The translations under genes and the position numbers were made by a program. The notes below the pieces were generated by a model. That model was not told the origin of the DNA. It made no database searches and was given only the letters and a program-made list of their open reading frames with translations. From Roseibium album (GTDB taxonomy: Bacteria > Pseudomonadota > Alphaproteobacteria > Rhizobiales > Stappiaceae): DNA of 64,000 bases. How positions within the stretch are numbered: the first letter of the stretch is position 1; each line of letters begins with the position of its first letter. The stretch lies in contig NZ_CXWE01000003.1 of assembly GCF_001404515.1 (NCBI RefSeq), positions 124,001-188,000 of the forward strand. The letters run 5' to 3'. This document shows positions 54,163 to 62,900 of the stretch, in pieces.

Positions 54163-55314
54163 CTAGACATCAAAAGGTACGATGAAGTTGACCCAGGAAT
54201 AAAGGCGCATGTTCACGCGCCGGAGGACCGCGACCCAGTTTCCACCACCTCCGGTATAGATTGCAGCGGCGCCATGGGCTCCCGCCGGATAGCGTTTCAG
54301 GGCCGGGTCGTCATCGAGAACAATTTCAACCGCGAACCGCCCCTGCGGGCTCATGAACAGGAATTCCGGCACGCGTCCGCGGGGAATGATCTGTCCCTGA
54401 CCGGTTCCTTCCCAGATGGCCCTCACCTTGCCGTTGAAGATCTGGCCCGGATAGATGTCCAGCGCCACTTCCACCGGTTGACCCGGTTCGACGAATTTCA
54501 GGTGTTCCTGATAGAATGTAGCCAGAAAATAGGGATTTGCATCGGCAACGAAAGCTGCGATGGAGCCGACACGGAAACCACCCACGACCAGCCCCGGCCG
54601 CGCCTGCTGGCTGATGATCACGCCGTCTTCCGGCGCGTAGATCGTCGTCTGGTCGAGATAGTATTGCGCCTGATCCACCTGGGACTGCGCGGCGGCAACC
54701 TGTGCGTTGACACCATCGAATTTCGCATCCACGGCCAGTTGAGCTTTCTTCACATTGGCCTCGGCCTCCGCGACCTGCGCCTCTGCACCGGCCAGCTGCG
54801 CGTTCCACTGGTCCAGTGTTTCCTGCTTGGCCCCGCCGCGCGGCACAAGGTTGGAATAGCGGTTCACCTGTTCGTTCGCGAATTGCTCGTTCGCCCGGGC
54901 CTGATTGAGGGAGTCGTGTGCAAGCACCACGTTTTCCTCCAGGATCAGCGCATTCTGCTGGGCGTTGGCCAGGTTAGCCTCGGCTTCCGCAAGTTGCGCC
55001 GCATAAAGGGTTGGATCAAACTGGTAGAGCTGGTCCCCCTTCTTCACTTTCTGGTTCTGGGAGACGTAGACTTCCTGCAATACCGTGGGATGCGGAAGGC
55101 GTGGTGCGATCTGGATCGTCTGCCGGATGACATGCCCGTCGATCGTGTAGGGCGTATAGAACCGCAGAAACACGATCAGCAGAAAAAGAACGTGGAAACC
55201 TACCCAGAAGCTCACCACACCCCAGGCGATGTTGAACTTGAGCCACTGAAACTTGTAGAACACCAGCCACATGAAGAGGGCATAAAACCCGAGGATCAAC
55301 AACGCGACAGTCAT
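54163..55314 (-). CDS. HlyD/EmrA-type membrane-fusion protein (YiaV-like)
   Basis: 383 residues. One or two N-terminal membrane segments (LLILGFYALFMWLVFYKF and a second near 30-55), an alpha-helical hairpin rich in heptads (AEANLANAQQNALILEENV, AQVAAAQSQVDQAQYYLDQT) and a lipoyl/beta-barrel part (YAPEDGVIISQQARPGLVVGG). Start overlaps the DUF3302 stop (ATGA). It bridges the inner-membrane partner with the outer-membrane factor. Its substrate is unknown. Confidence 0.9.
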   Translation of the reverse strand: MTVALLILGFYALFMWLVFYKFQWLKFNIAWGVVSFWVGFHVLFLLIVFLRFYTPYTIDGHVIRQTIQIAPRLPHPTVLQEVYVSQNQKVKKGDQLYQFDPTLYAAQLAEAEANLANAQQNALILEENVVLAHDSLNQARANEQFANEQVNRYSNLVPRGGAKQETLDQWNAQLAGAEAQVAEAEANVKKAQLAVDAKFDGVNAQVAAAQSQVDQAQYYLDQTTIYAPEDGVIISQQARPGLVVGGFRVGSIAAFVADANPYFLATFYQEHLKFVEPGQPVEVALDIYPGQIFNGKVRAIWEGTGQGQIIPRGRVPEFLFMSPQGRFAVEIVLDDDPALKRYPAGAHGAAAIYTGGGGNWVAVLRRVNMRLYSWVNFIVPFDV

Positions 55315-55709
55315 GAGGACGCTCCGTCCTTTGCTGCGTTTCGTGTCGCGTCCGCCGCTTCGGTTCCGGACAGTGTTGCCTGGATTGCCGCCGTCCGGGC
55401 AACCTCACCCGTCTCCGGATCCTCGTCTTCAGGTGTGTCGCGCATGTCCTTGGGAAGTTTGCGGACATCAATGGTCAGGCTGTCGTGATAGGCCCAGATA
55501 AGGGCATGAATCCAGGGAAAGACCGTGAAAAGCCCGATCCATCCGCCGAGCTTCACGGATTCCGCATGCGGATGTTTGCGCTTTTCCGCGAGCTTTCCGG
55601 GCAAGCCCCCCAGTGTGATCATCGCATAGAAAAAAGCGATCACGACCAATAGCAGAATCAGAAAGGTCGCGTAGTCATATCCATCGAGTTTGAAGTCGAT
55701 AAGATCCAT
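55311..55709 (-). CDS. DUF3302 small membrane protein (YiaW-like)
   Basis: 132 residues; GGAGG 5 bp before the ATG. It has two membrane segments (LILLLVVIAFFYAMITLGGL, and WIGLFTVFPWIHALIWAYHD) flanking a basic loop (EKRKHPHAESVKLG) and a long acidic/Ala-rich tail. In E. coli, yiaW (DUF3302) is paired with yiaV (HlyD-like), the same arrangement. Function unknown; a much longer frame in this reading frame is antisense to argG and is not the gene. Confidence 0.85.
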   Translation of the reverse strand: MDLIDFKLDGYDYATFLILLLVVIAFFYAMITLGGLPGKLAEKRKHPHAESVKLGGWIGLFTVFPWIHALIWAYHDSLTIDVRKLPKDMRDTPEDEDPETGEVARTAAIQATLSGTEAADATRNAAKDGASS

Positions 55710-55958
55710 TCTACCTCCCAGACCGGCAACACAACCAGACTGATGTTTTTGTCTCCTGAACACCCTCGACCGGAGCGCGACCAATTGCAAGTACCGGCTC
55801 GGACGTACCGACGATTGAGCCATCTTTTGCAGGCCGGGGGAACGGCGACCATTTGGCCGAATTGAAGGGCTTGCACCGCCAAGAGAACCGGCTAAATTGC
55901 CGAAAATTTTCAACGGTGCGGTAGAACCGCCACAACATCGGACTGGATCCACCCCAAA

Positions 55959-57179
55959 ATGGCGCATGGAGATATCAAAAAAGTCGTGCTGGCCTATTCC
56001 GGCGGCCTCGACACTTCCATCATTCTGAAATGGCTGCAGACCGAGTTCGGCTGCGAGGTGGTAACATTCACCGCCGATCTCGGCCAGGGTGAGGAACTCG
56101 AACCTGCGCGCAAAAAGGCTGAGATGCTCGGCATCAAGGAAATCTATGTCGACGATTTGCGAGAGGAATTCATCCGCGATTTCGTCTTCCCGATGTTCCG
56201 CGCCAATGCCGTCTACGAGGGCGTCTATCTGCTGGGCACTTCCATCGCGCGCCCGCTGATCTCCAAGCGTCTCATCGAAATTGCGGAAGAAACCGGCGCT
56301 GATGCGGTAGCACACGGTGCGACCGGCAAGGGAAATGATCAGGTTCGATTCGAACTCTCGGCCTACGCTCTCAACCCGGACATCAAGGTGATCGCGCCCT
56401 GGCGCGACTGGTCCTTCAAATCTCGGACCGATCTTCTCGATTTTGCCGAAAAGCACCAGATTCCGGTACCGAAGGACAAGCTCGGCGAGGCTCCGTTTTC
56501 CGTGGACGCCAACATGCTGCACTCGTCGTCGGAAGGCAAAGTCCTGGAGGATCCGGCCGAAGAAGCCCCCAATTACGTATTCCAGCGCACTGTCGACCCG
56601 ACTGAAGCGCCGGACGTCGTCACGGAAATCGAGATCGGTTTTGAAAGGGGTGACGCAGTCTCGCTCAACGGTGATAAAATGTCACAGGCGACACTTTTTG
56701 CCAAACTCAATGACTATGGCCGTGACAACGGGATCGGCAGGCTCGATCTGGTCGAGAACCGGTTCGTCGGCATGAAAAGCCGCGGCATATACGAAACTCC
56801 GGGCGGCACCATCTTGCTGACGGCGCACCGCGCGATGGAATCGATCACGCTCGATCGCGGTGCATCGCACCTGAAGGACGAGTTGATGCCGCGCTACGCG
56901 GAACTGATCTACAACGGTTTCTGGTTCTCTCCGGAGCGTGAAATGCTGCAGGCATTGATTGACAAGAGCCAGGAACACGTCACCGGTACAGTCCGTCTGA
57001 AGCTTTACAAGGGTAATGTTATTCTTGTTGGCCGGTCGTCACCCTACTCGCTCTATTCCGAAGAGCTTGTTACATTCGAAGACGACCAGGGCGCCTACGA
57101 CCAGAAGGACGCCGCGGGCTTTATCAAACTGAATGCCCTGCGCCTTCGCACGCTTGCCAAGCGCGACCGGCTCGACTGA
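55959..57179 (+). CDS. argG: Argininosuccinate synthase
   Basis: 406 residues, typical. The ATP pyrophosphatase motif is [15 protein letters not shown], followed by [31 protein letters not shown] and KVIAPWRDW. It condenses citrulline and aspartate with ATP in arginine synthesis. Followed 11 bp later by a ferredoxin-like gene. Confidence 0.97.
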   Translation: MAHGDIKKVVLAYSGGLDTSIILKWLQTEFGCEVVTFTADLGQGEELEPARKKAEMLGIKEIYVDDLREEFIRDFVFPMFRANAVYEGVYLLGTSIARPLISKRLIEIAEETGADAVAHGATGKGNDQVRFELSAYALNPDIKVIAPWRDWSFKSRTDLLDFAEKHQIPVPKDKLGEAPFSVDANMLHSSSEGKVLEDPAEEAPNYVFQRTVDPTEAPDVVTEIEIGFERGDAVSLNGDKMSQATLFAKLNDYGRDNGIGRLDLVENRFVGMKSRGIYETPGGTILLTAHRAMESITLDRGASHLKDELMPRYAELIYNGFWFSPEREMLQALIDKSQEHVTGTVRLKLYKGNVILVGRSSPYSLYSEELVTFEDDQGAYDQKDAAGFIKLNALRLRTLAKRDRLD

Positions 57180-57190
57180 GGCAGACCGAC

Positions 57191-57874
57191 ATGGCAACTC
57201 CGGCGGCGGCGACCATTGAAAAAGATCTCGCGGCCACCGGTTTCTTGTTGCTGGGTGGTTTTATGCCTGAAGATGCGGACGGTGTTCCGGCACTCTCTGA
57301 CGGCGCCGCAACCCGAGCGCTGCTTCTGCTCGGCAGCACCGGACCTTCGCTCGGTCCTGTGCTTCGTCTCAGCCCCGAGTATTCCGACAATTGTCCGGAC
57401 CCGCTGGACCGGTACACAAGACGTGTTCTGGGTACCATGGCGTCCAGGTACGGTTTCCAGATTCTTTTTCCGTTCGACGGCCCCCCCTATCATCCCTTTC
57501 AGCGTTGGGCCGTGAGGTGTGGCGGGTTTTCACAAAGCCCGCTCGGTGTCCTCGCGCACACCGAATTTGGCCCCTGGTCTGGCTTTCGCGCTGTGTTTCT
57601 GTCATCTTCGCCTTCGGATCTTTTGACACGAACTTCCCGGCAAGGACCCTGTGAGACATGTGTGGACAAACCCTGCCTGACGATATGTCCGGTGAACGCG
57701 GTGTCCCTCAAGGGTGATTACGATGTTGCCGGTTGCCGAACCCATCTGGAGCAGAACCCCGATGCGGATTGCTGGTCCGGCTGCCTTGCCCGGCGCGCCT
57801 GCCCCTTTGGCGTGGACCACAAGCCACCGGCAGATACCGCCCGGTTTCACATGAAGAGTTTTGTCGGGCTCTAA
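57191..57874 (+). CDS. Ferredoxin-like 4Fe-4S protein, function unknown
   Basis: 227 residues. The N-terminal 140 carry no motif I can name (ALLLLGSTGPSLGPVL, FPFDGPPYHPFQRWA); the C-terminal part holds two Cys clusters: CETCVDKPCLTICPVNAV and, after a loop, CRTHLEQNPDADCWSGCLARRACPFG, the layout of two [4Fe-4S] clusters as in QueG-like or other electron-transfer proteins. It follows argG by 11 bp, so it is probably co-transcribed. No enzymatic role can be assigned; the convergent sulfatase-like gene overlaps its stop by 4 bp. Confidence 0.75.
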   Translation: MATPAAATIEKDLAATGFLLLGGFMPEDADGVPALSDGAATRALLLLGSTGPSLGPVLRLSPEYSDNCPDPLDRYTRRVLGTMASRYGFQILFPFDGPPYHPFQRWAVRCGGFSQSPLGVLAHTEFGPWSGFRAVFLSSSPSDLLTRTSRQGPCETCVDKPCLTICPVNAVSLKGDYDVAGCRTHLEQNPDADCWSGCLARRACPFGVDHKPPADTARFHMKSFVGL

Positions 57875-59298
57875 TTTTTTGTTTCGTCGCCGGAGCGCAG
57901 TCCGACTGCAGCAAATTGCTCTGGTTGCCGACTATTCGGCCGTTTGAGATGCAACCAGGCGACTTGACCCGGCTCGAACAGTTTTCTGGCTTTTCTATTG
58001 AATAGGGGTGGATGGTGATCGCCCACCAAAAGGATTTCGGTCTCTCGAAGGTTTTCATTCAAAGCGATTTCTTTCACGAGATGTGAGATGTTCAACCACT
58101 GCTCACTCATTCGACAAAGTTCCTGGTCGCCGAAGACACCGCCATCTTCACATCCAAGTCTTTCGGGGACTTCACCCGGCATGACCGGTTTGTGCGAATT
58201 CAGGGTAAGCCAATAAGCAAATTTCGGTTGGGCTTCTTCCCCAGTCAGGTAGGCTTCTACAGATCGGGAAACATCAGCATCACATAGTCCTCTGAACGTG
58301 ATACCACAAAGACTGAGAAGTTCAGACGGGTTCAATCCCGCACGGTTTTCCAGGAAAAACAATTCCTCAAAACCGATTTTTGGAAACCAGTCTTTGCGTT
58401 CGAAGAACTCATTGGTAAAGGCGTGAAATGCCGCTGTCTTGTATCCTGTTTCCAGAGCCCATTTTGGCAGACAATCAGCAAATTTTTTGTGGCGAAAGTC
58501 GCGGTAGTCGGCCCGCAGATTGCAAAGTTCTCGTGCTTCTCCAGATGTAGTCGAACCGAAATATTGAGTGGTTCCCTGCTTTATGGCGTACATTGCACCG
58601 ATTTCTTCATCGAGAAGCGGCCCCCAGACGGTCTTCTGGTGTTCTGGTGAGGAAAATGCGCCTAGCCCTTCAACCATAACGATGAGAACATTACTCCTCT
58701 GATCGTCTTGCAGTACTTGTGCGATGCCTGTTTTGAGACTTGCGGCATCCTTGATCGGCACAAACGATTCGGCAAACTGCATTTTAATTTTCATTGCTTC
58801 TTGCGGCGTTGCGTTGAGCCAGTGATCCAGGCTGCCGCAGAAAATTGCGAAGACCAGAAAAGATACAAGTGATATATTGTTTCGATGTTTTTTAATGCTT
58901 GTCACCATTTTGTAGGTGAGAACCAGCGAAGCTACCAGTATAGCAAGGAAAGCCAGATAGGTAGCTGACTGGCTCAAGTTCAATTCATCTAAAAATTGCA
59001 TTGAGTCCAAAAGCATCGGCAGCGGCATCTGAAAATATCGCGACACAAACGCGGCGAAATCAAGTAAGTAAACTCCAGTCAATAAAAAAAGAAAAACATA
59101 TCTATTTAAATATAGACCGGAAATACACACTACTGATATGATAAAAACGAACATAGTCCGTGGAGGACTATATAATATACATATTATTAGATAGATAAAA
59201 TTAGGAATAATCAATGAATAGGCTGAAAATTTTATTGTTTCCTTAGAAAGTAGCTTAAGATCGTTAATCAATTCAACAGAAGGCAAGGAAAGTTTCAA
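57871..59298 (-). CDS. Sulfatase/alkaline-phosphatase superfamily membrane enzyme (LTA synthase/EptA-like)
   Basis: 475 residues from a TTG start (CGGAG 8 bp upstream). Five N-terminal membrane helices (about 25-160) precede a periplasmic sulfatase-fold domain: E210 in VLIVMVEGLG, the catalytic Thr region GSTTSGEARE (T250/T251), NSH (H369) and VGDHHPP (D427-H429). Such enzymes move phosphoethanolamine or phosphoglycerol to lipid A, glycans or polymers. The gene is much more AT-rich than its neighbours, strongest in the membrane part, which suggests horizontal acquisition. Substrate unknown. Confidence 0.85.
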   Translation of the reverse strand: MKLSLPSVELINDLKLLSKETIKFSAYSLIIPNFIYLIICILYSPPRTMFVFIISVVCISGLYLNRYVFLFLLTGVYLLDFAAFVSRYFQMPLPMLLDSMQFLDELNLSQSATYLAFLAILVASLVLTYKMVTSIKKHRNNISLVSFLVFAIFCGSLDHWLNATPQEAMKIKMQFAESFVPIKDAASLKTGIAQVLQDDQRSNVLIVMVEGLGAFSSPEHQKTVWGPLLDEEIGAMYAIKQGTTQYFGSTTSGEARELCNLRADYRDFRHKKFADCLPKWALETGYKTAAFHAFTNEFFERKDWFPKIGFEELFFLENRAGLNPSELLSLCGITFRGLCDADVSRSVEAYLTGEEAQPKFAYWLTLNSHKPVMPGEVPERLGCEDGGVFGDQELCRMSEQWLNISHLVKEIALNENLRETEILLVGDHHPPLFNRKARKLFEPGQVAWLHLKRPNSRQPEQFAAVGLRSGDETKN

Positions 59299-59566
59299 AA
59301 TTAAACTCCGCTACACGTTATAGTAGAGTTACGAATAGCAATCCAAGGTTTAAAAATATAATAACATATGCTGGTATTTTTCTCTTTTAACGTGCAATTT
59401 ACAACTGAGTGCAGGCGAGTGCAAACGCTGACATGAAAAATCACACAAACGAGAGTTATTCTCTGTTATCAGATCAACAGCCTGCGAAGCGCAAGAACGG
59501 ATAATTCGCTATCCCGTTTTCAAACGAGGCAAAATTCGGTTTGATTTGGTCCGAATTTATCGGGAT

Positions 59567-60079
59567 TCAATTCATCCTGATCACCCCGTCCTGACCCGGA
59601 CAGGTTTCCAGTGCTTCTGCGGCGGTCCGCCCGTCAATCAGCAGGGCGTCCGGCCAGATTTCGGCGAGCGGAACAAGAACGAATGCACGTTCACCCATGC
59701 GCGGGTGCGGCACTTCCAGATTGTCCTCATGAATGTTTCGCGAACCGTAGAGCAGAACATCGACATCGATCACCCTTGGTCCCCAGCGGACCTCTCGGAC
59801 CCGGCCGAGCTCATTTTCCACTTCAAGACAGCGTTTCAGAAGCTGCTGAGGGCTGAGAATGGTGTCAATGACAACACAGATATTGACGAAATCGTCCTGG
59901 GGCACCGGTCCCCAGGGAGGTGTCCTGTAGTTGGAAGAACGCGCAACCAGCGTAATCCCGTCCGTTTCCGACAGACGTCTGACGGCATCATCGAGATTGC
60001 CAATCGGATCTCCCAGGTTCGAGCCAAGCCCGAGCGCGGAGCGGAACGGGGCATCGGTTGCGTGTGAGGAGGAATTCAT
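59567..60079 (-). CDS. folK: 6-hydroxymethyl-7,8-dihydropterin pyrophosphokinase
   Basis: 170 residues; the ATG is one base after the folP stop. HPPK motifs: ALGLGSNLGDP, RSSNYRTPPWGPVPQDDFVN, LLKRCLEVENELGRVREVRWGPRVIDVDVLLYG in two parts, and PHPRMGERAFVLVPL. It transfers pyrophosphate from ATP to the pterin for the FolP step. Confidence 0.95.
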   Translation of the reverse strand: MNSSSHATDAPFRSALGLGSNLGDPIGNLDDAVRRLSETDGITLVARSSNYRTPPWGPVPQDDFVNICVVIDTILSPQQLLKRCLEVENELGRVREVRWGPRVIDVDVLLYGSRNIHEDNLEVPHPRMGERAFVLVPLAEIWPDALLIDGRTAAEALETCPGQDGVIRMN

Positions 60080-60080
60080 G

Positions 60081-60899
60081 TCAGTCGGGTGTCCGTTCAA
60101 GATGGGTCGCTTCCAGCATACGTACACAATCTGCATGCGGACCGACATCATGGGCACGGACAATTGCAGCGCCTTTCAGGAGCGCTGTCATATGCACCGC
60201 AAGTGATCCATGCAGCCGGTCATCCGTTTCCACATTCAGGATCGCGCCGATCATGCGTTTGCGTGACGCGCCGGCCAGGACAGGAAGACCGTATTTTCCA
60301 AGGGTCTCGAAGCGATTCAGAATGACGAAATTCTGGTCAACCGTCTTGCCGAAGCCAAAACCCGGATCGAGGATCTGCTTTCCGTTGGGAATTCCGGCCT
60401 TGTCGGCCAGATGGAGGGATCTTTCGAAGAACCGGTCAATGTCGTCCATAATATTGATGCTTCCATCAGCCGCCTGCCGGTTGTGCATCATCACCACATG
60501 GACACCGGCTTCGGCAACGGTATCGGCCATGGCGGGATCCCGCTGCAGCCCCCAGACATCATTGACGATCACGGCCCCGGCGCGGCACGCCCGCCGGGCA
60601 GTTTCCGCCTTGTAGGTATCGATGGAGACAGGAATCCCGAGATCACAGACAGGTTCCAGAACGGGCGCCAGACGCTTCCACTCGTCTTCCAGCGTAATTG
60701 GCGCCGAGCCCGGGCGGGTACTTTCAGCACCGATATCCAGAATATCGGCCTTCTCGGAAATCATGACCGCTGCATGCGTCAAGGCAGCCTGGTCTTCATT
60801 GTGACGGCCTCCGTCCGAAAAGGAATCCGGGGTCACATTCAAGATGCCCATCACGTGAGCGCGATGCGTCGGCAAGGTATATTCAGCGGCTTTCGCCAT
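60081..60899 (-). CDS. folP: Dihydropteroate synthase
   Basis: 272 residues, ATG 60899 beginning 97 bp after the MFS stop. Motifs: MGILNVTPDSFSDGG, IGAESTRPGS, SIDTYKAETARRA, NDVWGLQ, DPGFGFGKT and AGASRKRMIG. It joins p-aminobenzoate and dihydropterin pyrophosphate; target of sulfonamides. Operon with folK. Confidence 0.96.
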   Translation of the reverse strand: MAKAAEYTLPTHRAHVMGILNVTPDSFSDGGRHNEDQAALTHAAVMISEKADILDIGAESTRPGSAPITLEDEWKRLAPVLEPVCDLGIPVSIDTYKAETARRACRAGAVIVNDVWGLQRDPAMADTVAEAGVHVVMMHNRQAADGSINIMDDIDRFFERSLHLADKAGIPNGKQILDPGFGFGKTVDQNFVILNRFETLGKYGLPVLAGASRKRMIGAILNVETDDRLHGSLAVHMTALLKGAAIVRAHDVGPHADCVRMLEATHLERTPD

Positions 60900-60996
60900 T
60901 CCCGGACCATCCCTTTCTTGTCTTCCCCGACAGATGCCTGTTTGACCGGGCAGGGTCAAGCAAAGAGCTATGCGGGAAGACACAAAGAACAGCTGC

Positions 60997-62208
60997 CTAT
61001 TCGGCGGCCGCCAGACGGGTTGCCCGGTATTTGAAAAGCAGGTGGAGCAACATGCCGACGATCGGCATCAATGGCAACACCGAAGCCAGGCCCACAAGCG
61101 GATCGCCAAGCGCGGCGACAATCAGACTGGCAACGATGCCGCCACCGAATTGCATGAAACCGGTCATGGCCGATGCGGCTCCGGCAATGTGAGGGAACGG
61201 CGCCATGGAATCTGTGAAACTTGCCGGCAGAATGAATGCGAGTGCAAAAACAAACAGGGCCACCGGTCCCATGACGGTCAGGACTGTCGGCTCCCGTGTC
61301 AGCGTCAAAAGGCACATGAGTGTGGATGAACCGATCCAGAGGACCATGCCGACGGGAACAAGCCGCCGCGCCTCGACGACCCGGAGCAAACGTCCCGTCA
61401 CGACAGTACCGACGATAAACGACCCGGACTGAATGATCATTGCGAGACCGAATTCGAAAGGTGTCAATCCCACTTTCTCTATCAGAATGAACGGCAGAAT
61501 GGTCGCAAGCGCGTAAAGACCTCCAAGTCCGCACCCGATCAGGATGCTGGAGGCAAGAAACCTCGGATCCCGCAGAAGCGTCAGATAGTTGACGGCGAGT
61601 TGGCCGGGATTGAGATGGTGCCGGCCCGGGTTCGGATTGGTTTCAACCTGGCAAAAGACAACGGCCACCATCAGAACCACGCCGTAGATCACCATGCACC
61701 AGAAGACTTCGCGCCATCCGAACAGTTCCAGGACAAATCCACCGATTGTCGGAGACACGGCCGGGCCCAGTGCCAGCATCATCGCAATTGCGTTCATGAT
61801 CCGCGCTGACGCCTGTCCCGTGAACTGGTCACGGACAATCGACCGCGAAACGGAAATGCCGACCGCGGCGCCGATTCCCTGCAGCGCTCTTGCGGCGACC
61901 ATGAACTCAACCGTCGGTGCAAATGTCGCCAGAAAACTTGAAGCCAGATAGAGGCTCAAGAACGCAAGAGTAACAGGCTTGCGTCCGAATGCGTCTGCCA
62001 GCGGGCCGCAGATGAGCTGCGCGATCGCAAATCCCGCGAAATAGGCAGTCAGGGTCAGCTTGACGGCCGCGTCTGTCGTTCCGAAAACCTCGACGAGTGT
62101 CGGCATGGCAGGCGTATAGAGCGCCATCGAAACCGGTCCGATGGCGACGAGGCCAGCGCCCAGCAACGATGTGCGCCGCGCGCTCATGATGGCGGTGCCG
62201 GACTTCAT
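60997..62208 (-). CDS. Bcr/CflA-family MFS exporter
   Basis: 403 residues, 12 membrane helices. DHA1 motifs are visible: LICGPLADAFGRKPVTLAFL (motif A), ALQGIGAAVGISVSRSIVRD (motif B) and AMMLALGPAVSPTIGGF (antiporter motif C). Probably exports a drug or metabolite by proton antiport. Start overlaps the MarR stop by 4 bp, so the MarR protein most likely regulates it. Confidence 0.92.
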   Translation of the reverse strand: MKSGTAIMSARRTSLLGAGLVAIGPVSMALYTPAMPTLVEVFGTTDAAVKLTLTAYFAGFAIAQLICGPLADAFGRKPVTLAFLSLYLASSFLATFAPTVEFMVAARALQGIGAAVGISVSRSIVRDQFTGQASARIMNAIAMMLALGPAVSPTIGGFVLELFGWREVFWCMVIYGVVLMVAVVFCQVETNPNPGRHHLNPGQLAVNYLTLLRDPRFLASSILIGCGLGGLYALATILPFILIEKVGLTPFEFGLAMIIQSGSFIVGTVVTGRLLRVVEARRLVPVGMVLWIGSSTLMCLLTLTREPTVLTVMGPVALFVFALAFILPASFTDSMAPFPHIAGAASAMTGFMQFGGGIVASLIVAALGDPLVGLASVLPLMPIVGMLLHLLFKYRATRLAAAE

Positions 62209-62666
62209 TTCCGCTTGCCGATGCCTTCCTCGGATATCAGGTTGTCCTTCATGTCCTGCAGCAGTCTTTCCAGAACGGCCCTGTCATCTTCCGGGATATC
62301 TTCAAGCGCCTTGGCCCGTACCGACTGCAAGGCTGCTCCGATGCGTTCCAGAAGCGGATTGGATTCCGGCGTCAGTTCAACCAGTTTTGCCCGCTTGTCC
62401 TTCGGGTCCGGGCACCTTTTGATCAGACCCGATCCTTCAAGGGAATCCAGATATCCGACCAGCGTCATCGGCTCGACAAACATGATGTCCGCAAGCGCTG
62501 CCTGTCGCTGGCCCGGATGGCGCCAGACGTAAAAAAGCGTACGTGCCTCTCCGGCCGTCAATCCGGTCTCCACGTCGGCGAGTGCGGCCTCGAAGCGGCG
62601 CCTCAGCAAGCGTGCAAGATCAACGACCAGCATGGTGACGCTGACATTTGGGTAAGCAATGTTCAT
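62205..62666 (-). CDS. MarR-family regulator of the adjacent exporter
   Basis: 153 residues. The winged helix (ARTLFYVWRHPGQRQAALADIM, EPMTLVGYLDSLEGSGLIKRCPDPKDKRAKLVELT in parts) is typical. Cotranscribed with the MFS gene that it overlaps. A 6-bp perfect palindrome lies 14-28 bp upstream of its start, fitting autorepression with release by an exported compound. Confidence 0.9.
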   Translation of the reverse strand: MNIAYPNVSVTMLVVDLARLLRRRFEAALADVETGLTAGEARTLFYVWRHPGQRQAALADIMFVEPMTLVGYLDSLEGSGLIKRCPDPKDKRAKLVELTPESNPLLERIGAALQSVRAKALEDIPEDDRAVLERLLQDMKDNLISEEGIGKRK

Positions 62667-62676
62667 GGACAGCCTA

Positions 62677-62697
62677 TTAGTAAGGTTCCCTTACGAA
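62677..62697. promoter_or_regulatory. Palindromic MarR operator candidate
   Basis: GTAAGG, TTC, CCTTAC (62680-62694) with matching outer TT and AA on both sides. It lies immediately upstream of the MarR gene, in the typical place for autoregulation. Confidence 0.75.
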
Positions 62698-62900
62698 TTA
62701 GGGTTCCAGATACGATCTGTCAATGCACAGAAAGTCGAGGTTCGCCACTTGGGATGCAAGCCTGGACACCACCGCATTGCACAATTCAGGCAGTCCACGT
62801 ATAAAGGCGCCAAATTCGGCGGGTGCGCCGATGCCAGATTTTACAAGTCCAGACATGTCGCGGGTCCCAATCGGGCCCGCTCTGTCTTTTGGAGCCACTC

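Noticed and set aside
55311-56522. 403-residue frame on the minus strand
   Set aside because: Its first two-thirds are antisense to argG; only the DUF3302 part from 55709 is a gene.
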